This document shows, piece by piece, positions 42,591 through 53,124 of a stretch of 64,000 nucleotides of DNA. Source of the DNA: Methylorubrum aminovorans. Lineage in GTDB: Bacteria; Pseudomonadota; Alphaproteobacteria; Rhizobiales; Beijerinckiaceae. How positions within the stretch are numbered: the stretch's first letter is position 1; every line of letters starts with the position of its first letter. The DNA lies in the NCBI RefSeq assembly GCF_022179725.1, contig NZ_BPRC01000001.1, positions 62,001-126,000 on the forward strand, read 5' to 3'. The notes under the pieces are model-generated. The model was not told the DNA's origin and did not search any database. It was given only the letters and a program-made list of their open reading frames with translations. The position numbers were made by a program, and so were the translations under genes.

Positions 42591-44618
42591 CTACGGCGCC
42601 GGAACCTCGACGTGGCGGCCGTCGAGCACCGCGTCGGTGCTCGGCAGGCTGTCGGCGACGGCGTCCGCGCGGCGGCGATCCGGGGAGGTCGCCTCCTCGA
42701 TGAAGGCGGCAAGCGCCGCATCAAGCGCCATCGTGGTCGTCTTCTGGCTTCCCATGCGCCGCACCGAGACCGTGCGCTCCTCCGCCTCGCGGCGGCCGAG
42801 CGCCAGCAGCACCGGCACCTTGGCCAGCGAGTGCTCGCGGACCTTGTAGTTGATCTTTTCGTTGCGGAGATCCGCCTCGACCCGGAGCCCCGCGCGCTCC
42901 AGCACCCGCACCACCTCGCGGGCATAGGCGTCGGCATCGCTGGTGATCGTCGCCACCACCACCTGCACCGGCGCGAGCCAGAGCGGGAAATGCCCCGCAA
43001 AATGCTCGATCAGGATGCCGGTGAAGCGCTCCATCGAGCCGCAGATGGCGCGGTGGATCATCACCGGCGGCTTCTTCTGACTGTCGGCGTCGATGTAGCT
43101 GGCGTCGAACCGCTCCGGCAGGTTGAAGTCGACCTGCGTCGTGCCGCACTGCCAGTCGCGGCCGATGGCGTCGCGCAGCACGTACTCGAATTTCGGCCCG
43201 TAGAAGGCGCCTTCGCCGGGGTTGACCGCGGTCTTGATCCGCCCGGCCGACTGCTCCTCGATCTGCGCCAGCACCTGGGTCATCACCGCTTCGGCGTGGT
43301 CCCACAGGGCGTCGGAGCCGACGCGCTTCTCGGGGCGCGTCGAGAGCTTCACCAGGATCTGGTCGAAGCCGAAATCGGCGTAGGTCGAGAGGATCAGGTC
43401 GTTGATCTTCAGGCACTCGGCGGCGAGCTGGTCCTCGGTGCAGAAGATGTGCGCGTCGTCCTGGGTGAAGCCGCGCACGCGCATCAGGCCATGCATGGCG
43501 CCCGACGGCTCGTAGCGGTGAACCACGCCGAATTCGGCCATGCGCAGCGGCAGGTCGCGGTAGGATTTCAGGCCATGCTTGAAGATCTGCACGTGGCCGG
43601 GGCAGTTCATCGGCTTCAAGGCGAACCAGCGCTTGTCCTCGGCCTCCTCGCCGGCGGATTGGGCCGCAAACATGTTCTCGCGGTACCAGCCCCAGTGGCC
43701 CGAAGTCTTCCACAGCGACTTGTCGAGGATCTGCGGCGCGTTCACCTCGGCGTAGTCGCCCTTCAGGCGGCGGCGCATATAGGCGATCAGCTCCTGGAAG
43801 ATCGTCCAGCCCTTGGCGTGCCAGAACACGACGCCCGGCCCCTCCTCCTGGAAGTGGAACAGGTCCATCTCACGTCCGAGCCGCCGGTGATCGCGGCGCT
43901 CGGCCTCCTCCAGCCGGTGCAGGTAGGCGTCGAGATCGGCCTGAGAGGCCCAGGCGGTGCCGTAGATGCGCGTCAGCATCGGGTTGTTGGAATCGCCCCG
44001 CCAATAGGCGCCTGCGACCTTCATCAGCTTGAAGGCCGCGCCGACCTTGCCCGTCGAGGTCATGTGCGGGCCGCGGCAGAGGTCGAACCATTCGCCCTGG
44101 CGGTAGATCTTCAGATCCTCGCCCGGCGGGATCGCATCGACCAGCTCGACCTTGTAGCTCTCGCCTTTGTCGGCGAAGAGCTTCTTCACGTCGTCGCGAG
44201 TCCAGACCTCCTTGGTGAAGGGCACGTCACGCGAAATGATTTCGCGCATCTTCGCCTCGATCTTCGGGAAGTCCTCGGGCGTGAAGGGCTCGTCCTTGGC
44301 GAAGTCGTAGTAGAAGCCGTTCTCGATCACGGGGCCGATCGTCACCTGCGTGCCGGGCCAGAGCGCCTGCACGGCCTCCGCCAGCACGTGCGCGCAGTCG
44401 TGGCGGATCAGTTCGAGCGCGCGCGGGTCGTCGCGCGAGAGGAACTCGATAGCGGCATCCGCTTCGATCGTGTCGTCGAGGTCGCGCACCGTGCCGTCGA
44501 GCGCCATGGCGACCGTGCGCTTGGCGAGCGACTTGGCGATGCCCTCCACCACGGTCCGGCCGGTCACCGCGGCGTCGTACGCGCGGGTGTTGCCGTCGGG
44601 GAAGGTCAGGATGGGCAT
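42591..44618 (-). CDS. thrS: Threonyl-tRNA synthetase
   Basis: 675-residue class II synthetase that charges tRNA-Thr. Domains in order: TGS (about residues 1-60), the editing domain with HxxxH in [17 protein letters not shown], the catalytic core with motif 2 near [34 protein letters not shown] and the zinc-binding cysteine in [12 protein letters not shown], and the anticodon-binding domain ([20 protein letters not shown] to [21 protein letters not shown]). A C-terminal extension of about 30 residues ends in HVEVPAP. Its end lies 1 bp from the convergent spermidine-synthase-like gene. No T-box leader is seen. Confidence 0.97.
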   Translation of the reverse strand: MPILTFPDGNTRAYDAAVTGRTVVEGIAKSLAKRTVAMALDGTVRDLDDTIEADAAIEFLSRDDPRALELIRHDCAHVLAEAVQALWPGTQVTIGPVIENGFYYDFAKDEPFTPEDFPKIEAKMREIISRDVPFTKEVWTRDDVKKLFADKGESYKVELVDAIPPGEDLKIYRQGEWFDLCRGPHMTSTGKVGAAFKLMKVAGAYWRGDSNNPMLTRIYGTAWASQADLDAYLHRLEEAERRDHRRLGREMDLFHFQEEGPGVVFWHAKGWTIFQELIAYMRRRLKGDYAEVNAPQILDKSLWKTSGHWGWYRENMFAAQSAGEEAEDKRWFALKPMNCPGHVQIFKHGLKSYRDLPLRMAEFGVVHRYEPSGAMHGLMRVRGFTQDDAHIFCTEDQLAAECLKINDLILSTYADFGFDQILVKLSTRPEKRVGSDALWDHAEAVMTQVLAQIEEQSAGRIKTAVNPGEGAFYGPKFEYVLRDAIGRDWQCGTTQVDFNLPERFDASYIDADSQKKPPVMIHRAICGSMERFTGILIEHFAGHFPLWLAPVQVVVATITSDADAYAREVVRVLERAGLRVEADLRNEKINYKVREHSLAKVPVLLALGRREAEERTVSVRRMGSQKTTTMALDAALAAFIEEATSPDRRRADAVADSLPSTDAVLDGRHVEVPAP

Positions 44619-44937
44619 GATGGGACCGTGATTTTGCGAAGCGCGCCCCGCGGTGGGGACGGCGGGTTTTCGGAAGGCGGGCGGGTGAAGTCAATGCTGA
44701 CGTGACGTGCGAGCCGTGCGCCGGCCCTACAGATCGGTCGATGGGACCTTTTCCGATATCCGCGCCGCTCCTCATGTTGAGGTGCCGCGCAGCGGCCTCG
44801 AAGCCCATTGCGACATCGGCCCTATCAAACCGATGCCGGCGGATCGACCGTTCCGGGGGCTTCGAGGCCGAGCATTGGCTCGGCACCTCAGCATGAGGAG
44901 CGATGAGCCTCCCGAAGACTTAGCTCGGATAGGGGCG
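44619..44937. other. 319-bp intergenic region upstream of thrS
   Basis: Between thrS and the next upstream minus-strand gene. Most of it is the family A palindromic repeat (44766-44902); the 44620-44720 part should hold the thrS promoter. No gene is seen. Confidence 0.5.
44766..44902. repeat. Intergenic palindromic repeat, family A copy 2
   Basis: 137 bp with 22-bp inverted ends that match at 21 of 22 positions (left 44766-44787 begins CGCTCCTCATGTTGAGG; right 44881-44902 ends CAGCATGAGGAGCG). Inner GCGGCCTCGAAG and GGCTTCGAGGCCG pieces are also inverted. It is the best-preserved of three copies. Confidence 0.75.
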
Positions 44938-45732
44938 TCACAGATCGTCCGGGCCCCAGCCGAGGCGCAGGGCGATCGCTCGGGCCTCGGCGTCGTCGAG
45001 GAACAGCACCAGTCCCGCTCCGCCGTCGGCGGCGATCCGGAAGCGGCGCGTCTCGCCCGCCGGCCGGTGCGCGTCGAGCTGTTCGAGCAGGCTCCAGTCG
45101 AAGTTCTTGTCGGCTGGAAAGGTGAGGGGCGGGATCGGCGGCTCGGTCTCGAACGCGACGCGGAAGCCGTGACCGTAAGGGCCGAGTCCCGGCACGCGAG
45201 AGACGGTCACGCCGCGGTCGGTCCAGACCCCGGCGACCGCGATCAGCCGAGCGAACAGGTCGCGATAGGTGTCCGCGTCGGCGCCGTCGTAGCAGTGATC
45301 GACGAAGATTACCGCGTTGGCGAACTCGTCCTCGACCCCGTCCGCCAGGGCGCGATAACTCCACAGGATGTCGATCGAGAGCGCCTCCGGGCTGCGCTCC
45401 GTCAGCGACAATGTCTCGTTGTCGTCGCCCAGTGCGAACTCGGGATGTTCCGCCATCACCCGCGCGACCGCGCGCCGGTCCATCCCCTCATAGTGTGGAC
45501 CGAGTCGGAGCCCGGCTGCGATCAGGCTCTCAAGGGCCACCTCGACGGCGTCGATCTCCGCCTCGCTGCGGTGTTGCGGCGGCTGAGGCGTCGGCTCCCA
45601 GAGCGCCACAGGTGGGGTTGGAGCGTCGATCGCCGCCTCGCCGCGCCCCTGCGGCGGCCTCCAGACCACTGTGGGCGGAGCCGGCGCGGGCGGGCGATCC
45701 CAGCCGAGCAGGCGGCGAAGCCAGTCGATCAT
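44938..45732 (-). CDS. Hypothetical protein coupled to a ROK kinase
   Basis: 264-residue protein that I do not recognise. A short amphipathic start (MIDWLRRLLGWDRP) is followed by a proline/tryptophan-rich linker to about residue 55, then a globular part (about 60-264) with ETLSLTERSPEALSIDILWSYRALADGVEDEFANAVIFVDHCYDG and a C-terminal ADGGAGLVLFLDDAEARAIALRLGW. No signal peptide. Its ATG at 45732 overlaps the ROK kinase stop by 4 bp (ATGA), so the two are translationally coupled. Function unknown. Confidence 0.75.
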   Translation of the reverse strand: MIDWLRRLLGWDRPPAPAPPTVVWRPPQGRGEAAIDAPTPPVALWEPTPQPPQHRSEAEIDAVEVALESLIAAGLRLGPHYEGMDRRAVARVMAEHPEFALGDDNETLSLTERSPEALSIDILWSYRALADGVEDEFANAVIFVDHCYDGADADTYRDLFARLIAVAGVWTDRGVTVSRVPGLGPYGHGFRVAFETEPPIPPLTFPADKNFDWSLLEQLDAHRPAGETRRFRIAADGGAGLVLFLDDAEARAIALRLGWGPDDL

Positions 45733-46646
45733 GCCGTCCCCCAGAGCCAGGCCGCGCCGCGTACGCCCGAGGCGTCGCCGTGCCGGCTCGCCCGGACCGG
45801 CGTGTCGAAGGTGTCGGTGAAGACATGTGGCGCGATCGCTTCGGGCAAAGCCGCGACGAGGCCCTCGACCCGCGACAGGCCGCCGCCGAGCACAATCACG
45901 TCGGGGTCGAGGAGGTTGACCACGTGGGCGATGCCGCGTCCGAGCCGGTCGCGGTGGCGCGCCATCGCCGCAAGGGCGACCGCATCGCCGCCTTCGGCAC
46001 GCGCGACGATCTCCTCGCCGCTCCGGCTTTCTCCCGTGCGGCGGAAGAAGTCGGCGGAAAGGCCCGGGCCGGAGAGCCAGGTCTCTAGGCAGCCGTGGCG
46101 GCCGCAATAGCAGGCGGGGCCGGGGCGTTCGTCGTCGCGTGGCCAGGGGAGGGGATTGTGGCCCCATTCCCCGGCGATGGCGTTGCGGCCGGTCAACGCC
46201 TGCCCCTGCAGTGCGATGCCCGAGCCGACGCCGGTGCCGAGGATGATCGCCCAGACGATGGCTTCGCCCGCGCCGGCTCCGTCCACGGCTTCCGAGACGG
46301 CGAGGCAGTTGGCGTCGTTCTCGACCCGAACCGGGCGGCCGAGGCGCGCGGCGAGGTCCTCCGCGAAAGGCCGGCCGTTCAGCCAGAGCGAGTTGGCGTT
46401 CTTGATCAGGCCCGTAGCGCGGGAGATCGCGCCGGGCATGCCGACGCCGACGCTTGCCCCCGCGGTGCCGGCCTGACGCTCCAGCGCCGCAACGAGGCCG
46501 GCGATGGCGTCGAGCGTCCCTTCGTAATTGCCGCGCGGGGTCGGCACGCGAGACTCTGCCCGCGTCGCCCCGTCGGCGTCGAGAACGATCCCGGCGATCT
46601 TGGTGCCGCCGAGATCGATTCCGATCCGCAAAGCGTCGGAGCCCAA
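45729..46646 (-). CDS. ROK-family sugar kinase (fructokinase/N-acetylglucosamine kinase type)
   Basis: 305-residue cytoplasmic sugar kinase. The ATP loop is IGIDLGGTKIAGIVLD (about residues 8-23), the sugar-binding and catalytic region is VENDANCLAVSEAVDGAG (the aspartate of END is the likely base), GTGVGSGIALQGQ follows, and the ROK zinc signature is CYCGRHGCLETWLSGPG. Length is normal. ROK kinases phosphorylate fructose, glucose, mannose or GlcNAc; which one cannot be told here. It lies 7 bp after dctA on the same strand. Confidence 0.9.
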   Translation of the reverse strand: MGSDALRIGIDLGGTKIAGIVLDADGATRAESRVPTPRGNYEGTLDAIAGLVAALERQAGTAGASVGVGMPGAISRATGLIKNANSLWLNGRPFAEDLAARLGRPVRVENDANCLAVSEAVDGAGAGEAIVWAIILGTGVGSGIALQGQALTGRNAIAGEWGHNPLPWPRDDERPGPACYCGRHGCLETWLSGPGLSADFFRRTGESRSGEEIVARAEGGDAVALAAMARHRDRLGRGIAHVVNLLDPDVIVLGGGLSRVEGLVAALPEAIAPHVFTDTFDTPVRASRHGDASGVRGAAWLWGTA

Positions 46647-46653
46647 GGCTGGT

Positions 46654-48054
46654 CTACTGCGCCGCGACGGCCTTCGGGGTCGTGGGCGAGTGCTCCTCGC
46701 CGGGGCCTTCGGGCGCCTCGTCCGAGATCTCGGTGCCGATCGAGAACGGATGCGCCATCACCTCGGCGAGCTTGGTCTTGTCGAGCTCGCCCTCCCACCG
46801 GGAGACGACGACGGTGGCGACGCCGTTGCCGATGAGGTTGGTGAGCGCGCGGCACTCCGACATGAACTTGTCGACGCCGAGCACCAGGGTCATCGCCGCC
46901 ACCGGCACCGGGTTGCCGGGGATGGCGGCCAGCGTCGCGGCCAGCGTGATGAAGCCGGCGCCGGTCACGCCCGAGGCGCCCTTCGAGGTCAGCATGGCGA
47001 CGAGGAAGATCGTCGCGTACTGCCCGACCGAGAGGTCGGCGCCCACCGCCTGCGCCAGGAACAGGGTGGTGAGCGTCATGTAGATGTTGGTGCCGTCGAG
47101 GTTGAACGAGTAGCCCGTCGGGATCACGAGCCCCACGACCGAATCCGAGGCGCCCAGGCGCTTCATCTTGGTCATCATGTGCGGCAGCACGGTCTCGGAG
47201 GACGAGGTGCCGAGCACGATCAACAGCTCGTCCTTGATGTAGGCCAGGAACTTGATGATCGAGAAGCCGGCGAACGCCGCGATGCCGCCGAGGACGACGA
47301 AGATGAACACCAGCGAGGTGGTGTAGAAGGTGCCGACCAGCCAGGCGAGGTCGATCACCTTGCCGATGCCGTACTGGCCGACCGTGAAGGCCATGGCGCC
47401 GAAGGCGCCGATCGGGGCGAGCTTCACCACGAGGCCGATGATGCGGAAGAACACCTGACCCGCCGCGTCGATGCCGCGGGTGATGCCGGCGCCCTTCTCG
47501 CCCATGCCGGTGAGCACGACGCCGGTGAGCACCGAGATCAGCAGGACCTGCAGCAGGTCGCCGGTGGCGAAGGCGTCGAAGAAGCTCTTGGGGATGATCG
47601 CCAGGATGTGAGCGATCGTGGAATCGGCCGCCGCCTTGCTGGCGTAGCCCTCGACCGCCTTGGCATCGAGCTTCGACACGTCGGCGCCGAAGCCGGCACC
47701 CGGCTGGATCACCTCGCCGACGATGATGCCGATGAGGAGTGCCAGGGAGGAGACGACCTCGAAATAGATCAGCGCTTTGAGGCCGACGCGGCCGACCTTC
47801 TTGAGGTCGCCGATCGAGGCGATGCCGTGGACGATGGTGCAGAAGATGATCGGCGCGATCAGCATCTTAATCAGGGCGATGAAGGCGTCGCCGAGCCACT
47901 TCATCGACTTGCCCCATTCCGGGCTGAGCCAGCCGAGCAGGACGCCGATCACGATGGCGATCAGCACCTGGATGTAGAGCACCCGGTACCAGGGCACGTG
48001 GGCGGCCGGCTGCGCGCCGTGGGCGCCCGCATCAGGCGTTGCGGAATGGGCCAT
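46654..48054 (-). CDS. dctA: C4-dicarboxylate:cation symporter DctA
   Basis: 466-residue inner-membrane symporter of the DAACS (SDF) family that imports succinate, fumarate and malate with Na+ or H+. About eight helices plus two hairpins; the substrate-binding motifs are [16 protein letters not shown] (hairpin 1), [17 protein letters not shown] (TM7) and [14 protein letters not shown] (hairpin 2). A 20-residue alanine/histidine leader precedes TM1, and a polar tail follows TM8. GTGAGGAAAC stands directly before the ATG as the ribosome site. DctB/DctD-type regulators are not in the window. Confidence 0.94.
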   Translation of the reverse strand: MAHSATPDAGAHGAQPAAHVPWYRVLYIQVLIAIVIGVLLGWLSPEWGKSMKWLGDAFIALIKMLIAPIIFCTIVHGIASIGDLKKVGRVGLKALIYFEVVSSLALLIGIIVGEVIQPGAGFGADVSKLDAKAVEGYASKAAADSTIAHILAIIPKSFFDAFATGDLLQVLLISVLTGVVLTGMGEKGAGITRGIDAAGQVFFRIIGLVVKLAPIGAFGAMAFTVGQYGIGKVIDLAWLVGTFYTTSLVFIFVVLGGIAAFAGFSIIKFLAYIKDELLIVLGTSSSETVLPHMMTKMKRLGASDSVVGLVIPTGYSFNLDGTNIYMTLTTLFLAQAVGADLSVGQYATIFLVAMLTSKGASGVTGAGFITLAATLAAIPGNPVPVAAMTLVLGVDKFMSECRALTNLIGNGVATVVVSRWEGELDKTKLAEVMAHPFSIGTEISDEAPEGPGEEHSPTTPKAVAAQ

Positions 48055-48567
48055 GTTTCCTCACCGATACCGTGTCGCGCGGCCTCGCCCGGGCGGCTTT
48101 GGGCGGACGCTAGTCTCTTTAATTTCAGTGCTCAATCGCACATCGGTAGTCAGGGCCGCCTTTGTAACTGACGACACCTTGGTCACTCCGGCATCGTCTC
48201 GCTGCCGGCCGGAGCCCCTGTTGCGCGCGGCTGATGGCAAGGATGCAGGGGCTGTGCAAGGGGTGGGCGCTCCGATGTCGCAGTCCTGGCGACGGATTAA
48301 CAGGAACCGAGAAACGTGGGGCCCCGCGCCCGGCCTCCCGTTCCGCGATCGTCCCGGTCCGCGTTTGGGGCGTCTTCTCGGCTCTTCCCCTTGGCCGGAG
48401 AGCGCTTTAGAAGCACGGCATGTTCGGCCTCATCTCCCCCGCGACGCGAATTACGGGCCCGGCCTCCGCGTAAGGCGCCGCACTGGCGGCCGCCCCGGAT
48501 GCCGGGTGAAGCCTTCTGCCTGTTTCCCTGATCGCCGTCCCCCTGCGACGAGAATTCTGCCGAACCC
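48055..48567. other. 513-bp divergent region between dctA and ileS
   Basis: The longest gap in the window. Frames within it are arginine/proline-rich and lack ribosome sites, so I call no gene. On the minus strand a TTGAGC, 17-bp spacer, TAGCGT arrangement near 48108-48137 could be a dctA promoter; I see no convincing sigma-54 site. The ribF gene often found before ileS is absent. No tRNA was seen. Confidence 0.4.
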
Positions 48568-51549
48568 ATGAGCGACCAGACCGACGCCGCCCCCGCGGCC
48601 GCCCGCGACTATTCGCGGACCCTGTTCCTGCCGAAGACCGACTTCCCGATGCGCGCGGGGCTGCCCACCCGCGAGCCGCTCCTGCTGGAGCGCTGGAAGG
48701 AGGTCGGCCTGTACGAGAAGATCCGCGCCGCCGCGAAGGGGCGTCCGCGCTTCGTGCTGCATGACGGGCCGCCCTACGCCAACGGCAACATCCATATCGG
48801 CCACGCGCTCAACAAGATCCTCAAGGACGTGGTCGTGCGTTCGCAGGGCGCGCTCGGCCGCGACGCGGATTACGTGCCGGGATGGGACTGCCACGGCCTG
48901 CCGATCGAGTGGAAGATCGAGGAGCAGTACCGCGCCAAGGGCAAGAACAAGGACGAGGTGCCGGTGCTGGAATTCCGCCAGCAATGCCGCGCCTTCGCCG
49001 CCGAGTGGCTGAACATCCAGCGCGAGGAGTTCAAGCGGCTCGGCGTCACCGGCGATTGGGATCATCCCTACTCGACCATGGCCTACCCGGCCGAGGCGCG
49101 CATCGCCGCGGAGCTGATGAAGTTCGCCGCCTCCGGCCAGCTCTACCGCGGCTCGAAGCCGGTGATGTGGTCGGTGGTGGAGAAGACCGCGCTCGCCGAG
49201 GCCGAGGTCGAGTACGAGGAGCATGTCAGCGACACGGTGTTCGTGGCGTTCCCGATCCGTGAAGGGGCGCCGGCCGAACTGTCGAACGCCCGCGTCGTGA
49301 TCTGGACCACCACGCCCTGGACCCTGCCGGCCAACCGCGCCGTCGCCTATTCCAAGCGCGTGGCCTACGGGCTCTACCGCGTCACGCAAGCCGCCGACGA
49401 CAACTGGGCGAAGGCCGGCGACACCTATCTGCTCGCCGATGCGCTTGCCGAGGGCGTGTTCAAGGCCGCCCGCGTCGAGGCGTTCGAGCGCGTGGCCGAC
49501 GTGGCGGCGGCGGATCTCGCCGGGCTCACCCTGTCGCATCCGCTGGCACCCTTCGATCCCGGCTACGGCTTCCCGGTGCCGATGCTGGAGGGCGAGCACG
49601 TCACCGACGAAGCCGGCACCGGCTTCGTTCACACGGCGCCGAGCCACGGCCGCGAGGATTTCGAGGTCTGGATGGCCAATGGCCGCCGCCTCACGGAAGC
49701 CGGCATCGACACCCGCATCCCCTACACCGTCGATGCCGACGGCATGCTGACCAAGGAAGCGCCGGGCTTCACCGGCCGCTTCGTCTTCACCGCCAAGGGC
49801 GAGAAGGGCGACGCCAACAAGGCGCTGATCGCCGCGTTGACGGAGGTCGGCGCGCTGGTCGCCCGCGGGGTGCTGCGCCACCAATACCCGCATTCTTGGC
49901 GCTCGAAGAAGCCGGTCCTGTTCCGCAACACGCCGCAATGGTTCATCGCCATGGACCGGCCGGTGGACTCCTTGGGCAACCGGACCCTTCGCGAGACCGC
50001 TCTTCACGCCATCGAACAGACGCAGTGGGTTCCGCCGCAGGGAAAAAACCGCATCAACGGTATGGTGGCGGGGCGGCCCGACTGGGTGGTCTCGCGCCAG
50101 CGCGCCTGGGGCGTGCCGATCACCGTCTTCGTCGAGCGCGAGACCGGAAAGGTGCTGCGCGACGAGGGCGTCAACGCCCGCATTGCCGAAGCCTTTGCGG
50201 CGGAAGGCGCGGACGCATGGTTCACGGAGGGCGCCACGGAGCGCTTCCTGGCGCCCGAGCACGATCCGGCGAACTACGAGAAGGTCACTGACGTCCTCGA
50301 CGTCTGGTTCGATTCCGGCTCGACCCACGCCTTCGTGCTGGACGACGCGCAAGCGTTTCCCGGCCTTGCCGGCATCCGCCGCGCGGTCGATGGCGGACCG
50401 GACACGGTGATGTATCTGGAGGGCTCCGACCAGCATCGGGGCTGGTTCCAGTCCTCGCTGCTCGAATCCTGCGGCACGCGCGGCCACGCCCCCTACGACG
50501 TGGTGCTCACCCACGGCTTCGTCCTCGACGCCAAGGGCGAGAAGATGTCGAAGTCGCGCGGCAACGTCGTCGCGCCGCAGAACGTCATCAAGGAATCGGG
50601 CGCCGACATCCTCCGCTTGTGGGTCGCGGCGGCCGACTATTCCGACGATCTGCGTATCGGGCCGGAGATCGTGAAGACCTTCGCCGAGACCTACCGCAAG
50701 CTGCGCAACTCCTTGCGCTGGATGCTCGGCTCGCTCGCCCACCGGGTGCCCGGCGACGACGTGCCCATCTCCGACATGCCGGAGCTGGAGCGCTTCATCC
50801 TGCACCGCCTCGCCCAGCTCGACGGCGAGATCCGTGAGGCTTACGCCGCCTTCGACACCAAGCGGATCGTGGCGCTGCTCAACGGCTTCATGACCGGCGA
50901 CCTCTCGGCCTTCTACTTCGACGTGCGCAAGGACGCGCTCTACTGCGATCCGATCTCCTCGGTGACCCGCCGCGCCGCGTTGCAGGTCATCGACGAGGCG
51001 TTCCGCAGGGTCACGATCTGGTTGGCCCCCGTCCTCGCCTTCACGGCGGAGGAGGCATGGCTCGACCGCTACCCGTCGCAGGACGGCTCGGTGCATCTCC
51101 AGACCCTGCCGGAGACGCCGGCCGCGTGGCGCGACGAGGCGCTCGCCGCGCGCTGGCAGAAGGTGCGCAAGGTTCGCCGCGTCGTCACCGGCGCGCTCGA
51201 GATCGAGCGCGCAGCCAAGCGCATCGGTGCCAGCCTGGAGGCGGCACCGACCGTCTACGTGTCGGACCCCGACCTGCTCGGCGCCCTCGACGGGGTCGAT
51301 TTCGCCGATGTCTGCATTACCTCGGCGATCACGGTCCGCGCGGGCGAAGGCCCGACGGACGCCTTCCGCCTCGACGAGGTGAAGGGCGTGGCGGTGGTGC
51401 CCGAGCGCGCCGCGGGCACCAAATGCGCCCGCTCCTGGCGGGTCACGCCCGAGGTCGGCAGCGATCCCGACTATCCGGATGTGACGCCGCGCGACGCGAA
51501 GGCTCTGCGGGAATGGGATGCCGCCCATCCGGAGGCGGGAGTGGCGTGA
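48568..51549 (+). CDS. ileS: Isoleucyl-tRNA synthetase
   Basis: 993-residue class I synthetase. HIGH motif at residues 76-79 ([17 protein letters not shown]), the CP1 editing domain at about 190-430 ([15 protein letters not shown], and the conserved [15 protein letters not shown]), KMSKS at 659-663, and an anticodon-binding helical domain beyond 700. The C-terminal zinc ribbon of bacterial IleS is degenerate: only one cysteine remains (KCARSW) and the second pair is gone, as in many Rhizobiales. The last codon overlaps the lspA GTG (GTGA). Confidence 0.97.
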   Translation: MSDQTDAAPAAARDYSRTLFLPKTDFPMRAGLPTREPLLLERWKEVGLYEKIRAAAKGRPRFVLHDGPPYANGNIHIGHALNKILKDVVVRSQGALGRDADYVPGWDCHGLPIEWKIEEQYRAKGKNKDEVPVLEFRQQCRAFAAEWLNIQREEFKRLGVTGDWDHPYSTMAYPAEARIAAELMKFAASGQLYRGSKPVMWSVVEKTALAEAEVEYEEHVSDTVFVAFPIREGAPAELSNARVVIWTTTPWTLPANRAVAYSKRVAYGLYRVTQAADDNWAKAGDTYLLADALAEGVFKAARVEAFERVADVAAADLAGLTLSHPLAPFDPGYGFPVPMLEGEHVTDEAGTGFVHTAPSHGREDFEVWMANGRRLTEAGIDTRIPYTVDADGMLTKEAPGFTGRFVFTAKGEKGDANKALIAALTEVGALVARGVLRHQYPHSWRSKKPVLFRNTPQWFIAMDRPVDSLGNRTLRETALHAIEQTQWVPPQGKNRINGMVAGRPDWVVSRQRAWGVPITVFVERETGKVLRDEGVNARIAEAFAAEGADAWFTEGATERFLAPEHDPANYEKVTDVLDVWFDSGSTHAFVLDDAQAFPGLAGIRRAVDGGPDTVMYLEGSDQHRGWFQSSLLESCGTRGHAPYDVVLTHGFVLDAKGEKMSKSRGNVVAPQNVIKESGADILRLWVAAADYSDDLRIGPEIVKTFAETYRKLRNSLRWMLGSLAHRVPGDDVPISDMPELERFILHRLAQLDGEIREAYAAFDTKRIVALLNGFMTGDLSAFYFDVRKDALYCDPISSVTRRAALQVIDEAFRRVTIWLAPVLAFTAEEAWLDRYPSQDGSVHLQTLPETPAAWRDEALAARWQKVRKVRRVVTGALEIERAAKRIGASLEAAPTVYVSDPDLLGALDGVDFADVCITSAITVRAGEGPTDAFRLDEVKGVAVVPERAAGTKCARSWRVTPEVGSDPDYPDVTPRDAKALREWDAAHPEAGVA

Positions 51550-52061
51550 CCCCCTTCCGCTCCGGCCTCGCCGCCTTGCTCGCCACCCTGGTCCTCGATC
51601 AGGCCTCCAAGCTCTGGCTCTATTTCGGCACCGATCTCGTGTTGACCCAGCCCTGGCGGCTGGCGCCCTTTGCGGACTTCGTCGTCGTCTGGAACCGAGG
51701 CGTGTCCTACGGTCTGTTCCAGCAGGAGGGCGGCCTGGGGCGTTGGCTGCTCGTCGGCATCTCGCTCGCCGCCGCGATCGGCCTGTCGGTGTGGATGGTT
51801 CGGGCCGGCTCGCGGCTGCTCGCCGTGGCGCTGGGCCTCATCGTCGGCGGCGCGCTCGGCAACGCCATCGACCGGGCGGCCTACGGCGCCGTGTTCGACT
51901 TCGTCCACCTGCATGCGGGGACGTGGTCCTGGTACGTGTTCAACGTGGCGGATGCGGCCATCGTCGCGGGCGTCGTCGGCCTGATCCTCGACAGCCTGCG
52001 GCCGGTCGGGCGCAGCCCGCATGCGGATGTGTCGGAGGACCGCACGCATCCCCAAGCCTGA
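51546..52061 (+). CDS. lspA: Signal peptidase II (prolipoprotein signal peptidase)
   Basis: 171-residue inner-membrane aspartic peptidase that cuts the signal peptide of lipidated prolipoproteins. Four hydrophobic helices; the catalytic pair is D109 ([19 protein letters not shown]) and D136 ([12 protein letters not shown]), with the NRGVSYGLF motif at about 50-58. It starts with GTG at 51546, overlapping the ileS stop by 4 bp. The ileS-lspA pairing is common in bacteria. Confidence 0.95.
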   Translation: MTPFRSGLAALLATLVLDQASKLWLYFGTDLVLTQPWRLAPFADFVVVWNRGVSYGLFQQEGGLGRWLLVGISLAAAIGLSVWMVRAGSRLLAVALGLIVGGALGNAIDRAAYGAVFDFVHLHAGTWSWYVFNVADAAIVAGVVGLILDSLRPVGRSPHADVSEDRTHPQA

Positions 52062-52227
52062 CGGGAACTTCATCCCGGCTGCGTCAAGGCGCCATACCTT
52101 CGCCCGAAACCCGGCTCACCTCGGTTCGGAAGGTCTCGGTCCGCGACTCACATCGAGTGGCCCGCCGGCTGACTGCCCCGGTTGAAAAGCGGGCGGAGCC
52201 GGTTCTTGAAACCTTGGGGAAAATAGC

Positions 52228-52932
52228 ATGAACGGGCGGCGCAGCGTCTCGCGGGCTTTCGGATCGATCCGCCCCTTGGCCTTAAGTGCGACCTTGGGCG
52301 CGGCCCTGTTGCCCGGCCTCGCCGCCGGCCCGGCCCGGGCCGAGGGTGAGTTCATGCGCGACACGCTGAGCAATCTCGGCCTGATCGAGCCGGAGCGCCC
52401 CGCCATCACCTACCGCGAGCGCGCTCCGCTCGCCATGCCGCCGAAGCTCGGCGGCAAGGAAGACCTGACCGCCGGCCTGCCCGTGCCGCGCACCCGCCAA
52501 GCCGACCCGGCCTGGCCGAAGGACCCCGAGCTGGTCCAGCGCGAGCGCGCCGCCGTCGAGGCGAAGAAGCCGATCGTCCGCGGCGCTCAGGGGCGCATGA
52601 ACGACAACAACGAGACGCTCTCGGTCTACGAGCTGGAGGCCGGCCGGCGCGCCGGCGCCGGCGCCCTGACCGGGCCGGCGAACGCCCCCGGCGAGGGCGA
52701 TACCCGTACCTCCACTTGGCTCAGCCCGTTCGAGCTTCTCAAGGGGACCCCCGACAAGACCGAACCCTCGCTGGTCGAGCCCGACCGCGACACGCTGACC
52801 GATCCGCCCACGGGCTACCGCAAGTCGCCGGTGAAGGTCGCCAAGCCGCAGGGCGGTCCCATCGGCGGTCCGATCAACGACCGCGACGAAGCCGATCCGC
52901 GTGCCTATATCAGGGATCAGTCCCGGCGCTGA
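52228..52932 (+). CDS. Secreted conserved hypothetical protein
   Basis: 234-residue exported protein. A signal peptide ends near residue 38 (GLAAGPARA-EG). The mature part is polar, proline-rich and without predicted membrane helices: EFMRDTLSNLGLIEPERPAITYRERAPLAMPPKLGG, PDPAWPKDPELVQRER-like text, then STWLSPFELLKG. These blocks recur in Rhizobiales proteins found after lspA. GGGGAAAATAGC lies before the ATG at 52228. Function unknown; probably periplasmic and extended. Confidence 0.8.
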   Translation: MNGRRSVSRAFGSIRPLALSATLGAALLPGLAAGPARAEGEFMRDTLSNLGLIEPERPAITYRERAPLAMPPKLGGKEDLTAGLPVPRTRQADPAWPKDPELVQRERAAVEAKKPIVRGAQGRMNDNNETLSVYELEAGRRAGAGALTGPANAPGEGDTRTSTWLSPFELLKGTPDKTEPSLVEPDRDTLTDPPTGYRKSPVKVAKPQGGPIGGPINDRDEADPRAYIRDQSRR

Positions 52933-53124
52933 GCGCAACCTTCCTGATGCGGATCCTTCGCAGCGGAAGGAACCGCGAAGTCGTCAAGCATTCGGACGGA
53001 CCGTGACCGCGCGGACACGCCGCGCGGTACGGGATTTGCCATCGGCCTACGATCTCGGGACAATGCCGGGATTCTTGAGACGGGAAGCGCGGAGGGCGGA
53101 AGAGCCCCCGCAAAGGACAGCAGG

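Noticed and set aside
48100..48140. Sigma-54 promoter before dctA
   Set aside because: dctA genes are often sigma-54 controlled, but no GG-N10-GC pattern of the right form is visible here.
48053..48571. Open frame of about 170 codons in the dctA-ileS gap
   Set aside because: Arginine/proline-rich, no ribosome site, and it overlaps the dctA start region; better seen as the divergent promoter region.
48451..51528. Very long open frame on the strand opposite ileS
   Set aside because: It mirrors a certain gene in a GC-rich genome; the composition is low-complexity with many histidines, arginines and glycines, and no family is recognisable.
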